Of a stretch of DNA of 64,000 nucleotides, positions 59,853-64,000 are shown in pieces. Every line of letters begins with the position of its first letter. Position 1 is the first letter of the stretch. The DNA comes from DASZTV01 sp036268405 (GTDB lineage Bacteria; Actinomycetota; Actinomycetes; JAFAQI01). Made by a program: the position numbers and the translations under genes. Location of the stretch: assembly GCA_036268405.1 (NCBI GenBank), contig DATAUF010000154.1, forward strand, positions 52,963 through 116,962, read 5' to 3'. The notes beneath the pieces were generated by a model. That model ran no database searches and was not told the origin of the DNA. It worked only from the letters and a program-made list of their open reading frames with translations.

Positions 59853-60314
59853 GTGAGCGAGAGCAGCGAGACCCATGTCCCGGTGACCTACGAACACTGT
59901 GAACACATCAAGGGACCGTTCTTCCACGGGACGAAGGCCGCGCTCGAGATCGGCGACGAGCTCGTTCCTGGTTACGGCTCGAACTTTCAGGCCGGTCGGG
60001 TGTCCAACAACATCTACTTCACGGCGTTGGAGGGCACGGCCGCCTGGGGTGCCGAGCTGGCGACAGCGCTCGCCGGTGTCGAGGAGCGAGGACGCATCTA
60101 CATCGTGGAGCCCCTTGGCCCGTTCGAGGACGACCCAAATGTGACGAACAAGAGATTCCCCGGCAACCCCACCGAGTCCTATCGGACCCGTGACCCACTG
60201 CGCGTCGTCGGCGAGGTGGACAACTGGAAAGGTCACGAGCAAGAGGTGCTGCAAGGGATGCTGGACAACATCGCCCGCATGCGGGAAGAGGGCACAGGCC
60301 TCATCGAGGACTAG
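59853..60314 (+). CDS. arr: NAD+--rifampin ADP-ribosyltransferase
   Basis: 153 aa from GTG 59853, the usual length (about 140-150). Diagnostic Arr text: FFHGTKAALEIGDELVPGYG, SNFQAGRVSNNIYFTALEGT, AAWGAELATALAG, RIYIVEPLGPFEDDPNVTNK, and FPGNPTESYRTRDPLRVVGE. It transfers ADP-ribose from NAD to the ansa chain of rifamycins and inactivates them. Common on actinobacterial chromosomes; no mobile-element marks flank it here. Confidence 0.95.
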   Translation: MSESSETHVPVTYEHCEHIKGPFFHGTKAALEIGDELVPGYGSNFQAGRVSNNIYFTALEGTAAWGAELATALAGVEERGRIYIVEPLGPFEDDPNVTNKRFPGNPTESYRTRDPLRVVGEVDNWKGHEQEVLQGMLDNIARMREEGTGLIED

Positions 60315-60332
60315 GGCGCGCAGCCCTTTCGT

Positions 60333-60338
60333 TACGCT
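60333..60338 (+). promoter_or_regulatory. -10-like TACGCT, probable leaderless start at 60345
   Basis: TACGCT lies 6 nt before GTG 60345 with no Shine-Dalgarno. Confidence 0.35.
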
Positions 60339-60344
60339 CACCCC

Positions 60345-61142
60345 GTGCCTGAGGCTGCAACGGACGTCGTCATCGGCGCGGGCAGCGGCATGGGGGCCGC
60401 GGTGGCTCGCTTGCTCGCCGGAGGTCACCGCCGCCTGCTGCTCGCCGACCGCGACGAGACGGCCGTTGCGCGAGTCGCTGCGAGTCTCCCGGGCGAGGTC
60501 GAGAGTTTCGCCTGTGACATCACGAGCGACGTGTCAGTCGCCGAGCTCGTCGCGCGGACCGGTACGCCGGGCGCGATCGTCGTCACTGCGGGGCTGTCAC
60601 CCAACATGGCCGACGGACGGCGGATCGCAGAGGTCAACGTCGTCGCTACGGACCGCGTGGTTGGCGCCTTCGAACCGACCCTCGCCGCCGGTTCCGTCGG
60701 TGTCTGCTTCGCATCGATGGCGGCGCACCTGGTTCCTGCGGATCCAGCGGTCGACGCGATTCTCGACAACCCACACGCCGAGACCTTCTTCGAACAGCTC
60801 AGCGCTCTCGGCTTGCTCGAACACCCTGGCATCGCGTACGCCGTGTCGAAGCGTGGCGTGATCCGCCTTGTCGAGCGGCACGCGAAAGCGTGGGGCAGCA
60901 AAGGCGCTCGGTTGCTCTCGGTGTCCCCAGGTGTCATCGACACCCCGATGGGCCGGCTGGAAGACGCGAACGAGCCGGCGATGGCGGGCATGGTGTCAGC
61001 GAGCGCCCTCACGCGTGAAGGGCGAGCCGAGGAGGTCGCGGCGGTGGTCGCGTTCCTGATCTCTGATGCCGCGTCGTTCCTCACCGGCACCGACGTGCTC
61101 GTCGACGGCGGCGCGGTCGCCGCGCAGCGCTCCCCCGGCTAG
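60345..61142 (+). CDS. Short-chain dehydrogenase/reductase, divergent
   Basis: 265 aa from GTG 60345. VIGAGSGMGAAVARLLAGG, TAGLSPNMADGRR in place of NNAG, then VVATDRVVGAF; YAVSKRGV is intact and the Ser in FASMAAHLV. C-terminal FLTGTDVLVDGGAV. An insert around DPAVDAILDNPHAETFFEQL lengthens the substrate lid. Convergent with the HSL-type hydrolase. Confidence 0.88.
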   Translation: MPEAATDVVIGAGSGMGAAVARLLAGGHRRLLLADRDETAVARVAASLPGEVESFACDITSDVSVAELVARTGTPGAIVVTAGLSPNMADGRRIAEVNVVATDRVVGAFEPTLAAGSVGVCFASMAAHLVPADPAVDAILDNPHAETFFEQLSALGLLEHPGIAYAVSKRGVIRLVERHAKAWGSKGARLLSVSPGVIDTPMGRLEDANEPAMAGMVSASALTREGRAEEVAAVVAFLISDAASFLTGTDVLVDGGAVAAQRSPG

Positions 61143-61151
61143 CGGCGAGAA

Positions 61152-62045
61152 CTACTTCAACACCCCGGACAGCGCGGCGACCTGGCTGTCACGGAACGCC
61201 TTGACGACTCCCGTCTTCCCAGCGAGGGCGTCGAAGCCGTGAAACGCCCCGCCGACGACCTCGACATCACACGGCACACCGGCTTGTCGCAGCCGTTCGG
61301 CATACGCGAGGTCCTCGTCGTGAAACAGGTCGCAGCTGCCAACGCCGATCCACGCGGGCGCCAGCCCGGAGAGGTCCGCGCAGCGCCCGGGCACCGCGTG
61401 CGGCGGCAGGTCCTGCGACCCGAGCTCCTTGCCCGTGTAGCTGCGCCATCCCAACGCGTTCGCCTTGTTGTTCCAGAGCCGGAAGCTGGTCTCGTCAATG
61501 CCGGTCCGCAAAGCCGTACGGTCGTCCAGCATCGGGTAGACCAACAGCTGAAATGCCAGCGGCACACCGCGGTCCCGGGCGAGGATGGCCACCGCGGCCG
61601 CGAGTCCGCCGCCGGCGCTCGCCCCGCCAACCGCCAGCTTCGAGGCGTCGACGTACGGCTGCCTCGACAGCCAGGTCAACCCATCGAAGCAGTCCTCGAG
61701 CGGCGCGGGAAACGGGTGGCGAGGCGCAAGCCGATATCTGACCGCCGCGACGACGATGCCGAGCTTCGCGGCGAGGTACCGGCAGCTCGCATCGTCCTGC
61801 GCGGGCGACCCGAGGACGTATCCCCCGCCGTGGATCCAGAGCAACGCGGGGCCCGGCACCTGGACGCCCGCGGAACGGTGCAGCCGGACCTCGACGGAGC
61901 CGTCCGAGATCCGCTCGACCCCCTTGCCGCCGGCCCGCGACATCAACCCGGTGAGCCCTCGGGCGAGCGGCAGAAGGCGCGGGCTGATCCCGCCGCGTGG
62001 CGCGAAGCGCGCAACCCTGCGCAGCTCCTCGTGGATCTCGGTCAC
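61152..62045 (-). CDS. HSL-family alpha/beta hydrolase (esterase)
   Basis: 297 aa from GTG 62045. LLWIHGGGYVLGSPAQDD (HGGG), AVGGASAGGGLAAAVA (nucleophile Ser), GVGSCDLFHDEDLAYAERL (acid) and GGAFHGFDA (His): a complete HSL triad. Divergent from the second P450 gene. Ester hydrolysis of a small acyl ester is likely. Confidence 0.92.
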   Translation of the reverse strand: MTEIHEELRRVARFAPRGGISPRLLPLARGLTGLMSRAGGKGVERISDGSVEVRLHRSAGVQVPGPALLWIHGGGYVLGSPAQDDASCRYLAAKLGIVVAAVRYRLAPRHPFPAPLEDCFDGLTWLSRQPYVDASKLAVGGASAGGGLAAAVAILARDRGVPLAFQLLVYPMLDDRTALRTGIDETSFRLWNNKANALGWRSYTGKELGSQDLPPHAVPGRCADLSGLAPAWIGVGSCDLFHDEDLAYAERLRQAGVPCDVEVVGGAFHGFDALAGKTGVVKAFRDSQVAALSGVLK

Positions 62046-62073
62046 GACCTGCCCCCTGATCTGGAACGGACAT

Positions 62074-62079
62074 TATCCT
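62074..62079 (+). promoter_or_regulatory. -10-like TATCCT upstream of the second P450
   Basis: TATCCT is 36 bp before ATG 62116, in the 70-bp divergent gap; GGGAGAG just before the ATG is the ribosome site. Confidence 0.3.
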
Positions 62080-62115
62080 ACGCAAGAACGTGATTCTCAG
62101 ACGTACGGGAGAGAC

Positions 62116-63393
62116 ATGAGCCAGGCACCGGACTACGACTCCATGGACTTCTTCCGTGACGACTCGCTGATCCCCGACCCGTACCCCTACTTCGATCATC
62201 TGCGTTCGAAGTGCCCCGTGCAGCTCGAGCCGCATCATGACGTCGTCATGGTGACCGGGTACGACGAGGCGTGCGAGATCTACAACGACGCCGAGACCTT
62301 CTCCTCATGCCTGTCGGTGAGCGGGCCGTTCCCGGGATTTCCCGTCCCGCTGGTCGGTGACGACGTCAGTGAGCTGATCGAGAAGCACCGTGACGAGCTG
62401 CCGATGAGCGATCAGCTGCCGACGATGGACCCACCCAAGCACCGCGACCACCGTGGCCTGCTGATGCGGCTGCTGACCCCGGCACGACTGCGCGACAACG
62501 AAGCGGCGATGGCCTCGATCGCGGACCGCGAGATCGACAAGTTCATCGACTCGGGGAGCTGCGACATCCTCGCGGAGTTCGCGACGCCGTTCACCTTCTT
62601 CGTGGTCGCCAATCTGCTCGGCGTCCCCGACAACGAGCAACAGGAGCTTCACGAGGAGTTCAAGAACCGCAAGGGCTCGGTCGGCAGCACCAGCAGGGAG
62701 ATGTCGCACAAGCCGCTTGAGTACCTCTACGAGCGGCTCACGGCATACGTCGAGGACCGTCGCGCCAACCCGCGCGCGGACGTCATGACCGGGATGGCGC
62801 AGGCCACGTTCGAGGACGGGACGCTGCCCGAGGTCATCGACGTGGTGCGGGTCGCCGCCAACCTGTTCGCGGCCGGGCAGGAGACCACCGTCCGGCTGAT
62901 CGGGACGTCGTTCCAGCTGATCGCCGAACGTCCGGAGCTACAAGATCTGCTGCGCAACGACCCGTCGGCCATGACCAACTTCGTCGAGGAGTGCCTGCGC
63001 TACGAGAGTCCGGTGAAGGGCGACTTCCGGTTGGCACGCGTTGCGACGAAAGTGGGTGGCATCGACATTCCGGCCGGCACGATCGTGATGGTCGTCAACG
63101 GCGGCGCCAACCACGACCCGCGGAAGTTCGAGGCCCCTAGGGAGTTCGTGCCGGACCGGTCCAACGCGCGTCAGCACCTCGCGTTCGGGCGAGGGATTCA
63201 CACCTGCCCAGGAGGTCCGCTCGCACGTGCTGAGGGCCGGGTCAGTCTCGAGCGCCTGCTCGCCCGTGCCGCCGACATTCGGATCTCCGAAGAGCATCAT
63301 GGCCCGCCAGACGCGCGCCGCTACTCCTACGCCCCGACGTACATCCTGCGAGGTCTCCGCGACCTCCACTTGGAGTTCACGCCGACATCCTGA
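62116..63393 (+). CDS. Cytochrome P450 (paralog of the P450 at 36577)
   Basis: 425 aa from ATG 62116 (GGGAGAG upstream); the open frame further upstream is not homologous. I-helix AGQETTV, ExxR in EECLRYESP, heme loop FGRGIHTCPGGP. It follows the first P450 closely along its whole length (KCPVQLEPHH, TGYDEACEIYND, FSSCLSVSGPFPGFPVPL, GDDVSELIEKHRDELPM, then the same C-terminal RYSYAPTYILRGLRDLH). The two probably act on related substrates or successive positions. No redox partner gene is adjacent. Confidence 0.95.
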   Translation: MSQAPDYDSMDFFRDDSLIPDPYPYFDHLRSKCPVQLEPHHDVVMVTGYDEACEIYNDAETFSSCLSVSGPFPGFPVPLVGDDVSELIEKHRDELPMSDQLPTMDPPKHRDHRGLLMRLLTPARLRDNEAAMASIADREIDKFIDSGSCDILAEFATPFTFFVVANLLGVPDNEQQELHEEFKNRKGSVGSTSREMSHKPLEYLYERLTAYVEDRRANPRADVMTGMAQATFEDGTLPEVIDVVRVAANLFAAGQETTVRLIGTSFQLIAERPELQDLLRNDPSAMTNFVEECLRYESPVKGDFRLARVATKVGGIDIPAGTIVMVVNGGANHDPRKFEAPREFVPDRSNARQHLAFGRGIHTCPGGPLARAEGRVSLERLLARAADIRISEEHHGPPDARRYSYAPTYILRGLRDLHLEFTPTS

Positions 63394-63429
63394 GCAGGAT
63401 TCGAGAAGCGTCGCCGGGCGGAGTCGATC

Positions 63430-63435
63430 TAGTTT
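63430..63435 (+). promoter_or_regulatory. -10-like TAGTTT, probable leaderless start at 63442
   Basis: TAGTTT lies 6 nt before ATG 63442 with no Shine-Dalgarno in between. Confidence 0.4.
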
Positions 63436-63441
63436 CGTGTC

Positions 63442-63864
63442 ATGAGCGGATTCAGCGCAGAAGAACGCAAAGCCATGAAGGCGCGCGCCGAGGAGCTCCG
63501 CGCCGAGGGTAAGAAGGGCGCGAAAAAGGCCGACGAGCTTCAGGTCTGCCTGGACGCGATCGCGAAGATGGTGCCGGAGGACCGCGCGATCGCAGAGCGG
63601 GTCCATGCAACGGTCACTTCGACCGCTCCGGAGCTCTCGCCGAAGACCTGGTACGGGATGCCGGCGTACGCCAACGCAGAGGGCAAGGCCGTCATTTACT
63701 TCCGTGATGCCGCGAAGTTCAAGGAGCGCTACTCCAACCTTGGCTTCCAGGACAACGCAAACCTCGATGACGGCGACATGTGGCCCATCATGTTCGCGAT
63801 TGCGAAGTGGACACCAGCGGTCGAGAAGAGAGTCGTCCAGCTGGTCAAGACAGCGCTTTCCTAG
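63442..63864 (+). CDS. DUF1801 (YdhG-like) family protein
   Basis: 140 aa. A basic, helical lead (EERKAMKARAEELRAEGKKG) is followed by DELQVCLDAIAKMVPEDRAI, then PKTWYGMPAYANAEGKAVIY and KERYSNLGFQDNANLDDGDMWP, characteristic of DUF1801 proteins, sometimes named iron chaperones. Its last codons overlap the end of the transposase frame on the other strand, so the insertion element abuts or shapes its 3' end. Confidence 0.85.
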   Translation: MSGFSAEERKAMKARAEELRAEGKKGAKKADELQVCLDAIAKMVPEDRAIAERVHATVTSTAPELSPKTWYGMPAYANAEGKAVIYFRDAAKFKERYSNLGFQDNANLDDGDMWPIMFAIAKWTPAVEKRVVQLVKTALS

Positions 63865-64000
63865 CTGTACTGACCACTGAGGTTGGTTAACCGATTGATC
63901 GGCGGTTGGTTCCCGGTCGCGGTGTGGGGCCTGTGGTGGTTGTAGTGGTGGATCCATGCTCTCAGAGCGTTGCGGCGGGCTGATTCGGAGGCGTAGAGCC
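63861..64000 (-). mobile_element. IS481/IS3-type transposase, C-terminal part (continues beyond window)
   Basis: The minus strand from 63998 reads LYASESARRNALRAWIHHYN, then HHRPHTATGNQPPINRLTNL, SGQYS and a TAG at 63861-63863. The HHYNHHRPH text with the conserved W-YN-RPH pattern is the C-terminal end of a DDE integrase-type transposase. The rest lies to the right of the window. Its stop overlaps the DUF1801 stop on the opposite strand by 2 bases. Confidence 0.85.

Noticed and set aside
1..64000. tRNA, rRNA, CRISPR arrays and prophage
   Set aside because: No cloverleaf-like clusters, no regularly spaced repeats and no phage structural genes were seen on either strand by reading.

Overview
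This is a high-GC chromosomal window from an actinobacterium. GTG and TTG starts are frequent, gene ends overlap as ATGA or GTGA, and the window carries a three-helix QcrA, a mycofactocin-coupled dehydrogenase, ANTAR and PPOX/F420 proteins, a DUF6098 protein and an Rv2629-type protein. I cannot name the genus; the content fits a soil Frankiales/Pseudonocardiales/Mycobacteriales-like heterotroph. I see no rRNA, tRNA or CRISPR array.

Left part (1-16.3 kb), energy and stress. One minus-strand operon without gaps runs from 8218 past base 1: ctaC, ctaD, a small membrane protein, a CtaG-like assembly factor, a 102-aa protein, then the large, iron-sulfur and NrfD subunits of a formate dehydrogenase. 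Divergent from it are qcrA and qcrB. Together they could carry electrons from formate through menaquinone and a bc complex to O2. The CtaD keeps every metal ligand but lacks the canonical D-channel and K-channel acid/lysine residues. Next come DUF6098, an Rv2629/Balon-type ribosome-hibernation factor, a zinc alcohol dehydrogenase, a hemerythrin protein and a hypothetical/hydrolase pair.

Middle part (16.3-31.3 kb). Thioesterase, DJ-1/PfpI, a decayed SnoaL gene beside a 27-bp duplicated scrap of SDR coding sequence, an SDR, an F420/PPOX protein, an acyl-CoA synthetase, a GAF-ANTAR regulator, the furA-katG peroxide operon with a palindromic operator, an exported lipase and a Tat-exported phospholipase-C-like enzyme, a crotonase and thiolase pair, and an HSL-type esterase. 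A 21-bp perfect inverted repeat lies at the thiolase/esterase convergence.

Right part (31.3-63.9 kb), lipid/terpenoid/steroid-like catabolism. MmyB-type regulator and MFS exporter, hydrolases, SDRs, two paralogous P450s, a ferredoxin-reductase/ferredoxin fusion, two paired acyl-CoA dehydrogenase sets, a six-gene liv-type ABC operon with two extra membrane genes, two TetR genes, a Rieske oxygenase facing a mycofactocin-type SDR and an aldehyde dehydrogenase across an operator-rich gap, and a rifampin ADP-ribosyltransferase (arr). The substrate cannot be read from sequence; activation, ring or chain hydroxylation, beta-oxidation and uptake functions are all present. Decayed genes occur at 17.9 kb, 36.4 kb and 41.7 kb, and an IS481-type transposase tail enters at the right edge. 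Several genes have a -10-like hexamer 6-8 nt before the start codon, suggesting leaderless transcripts.
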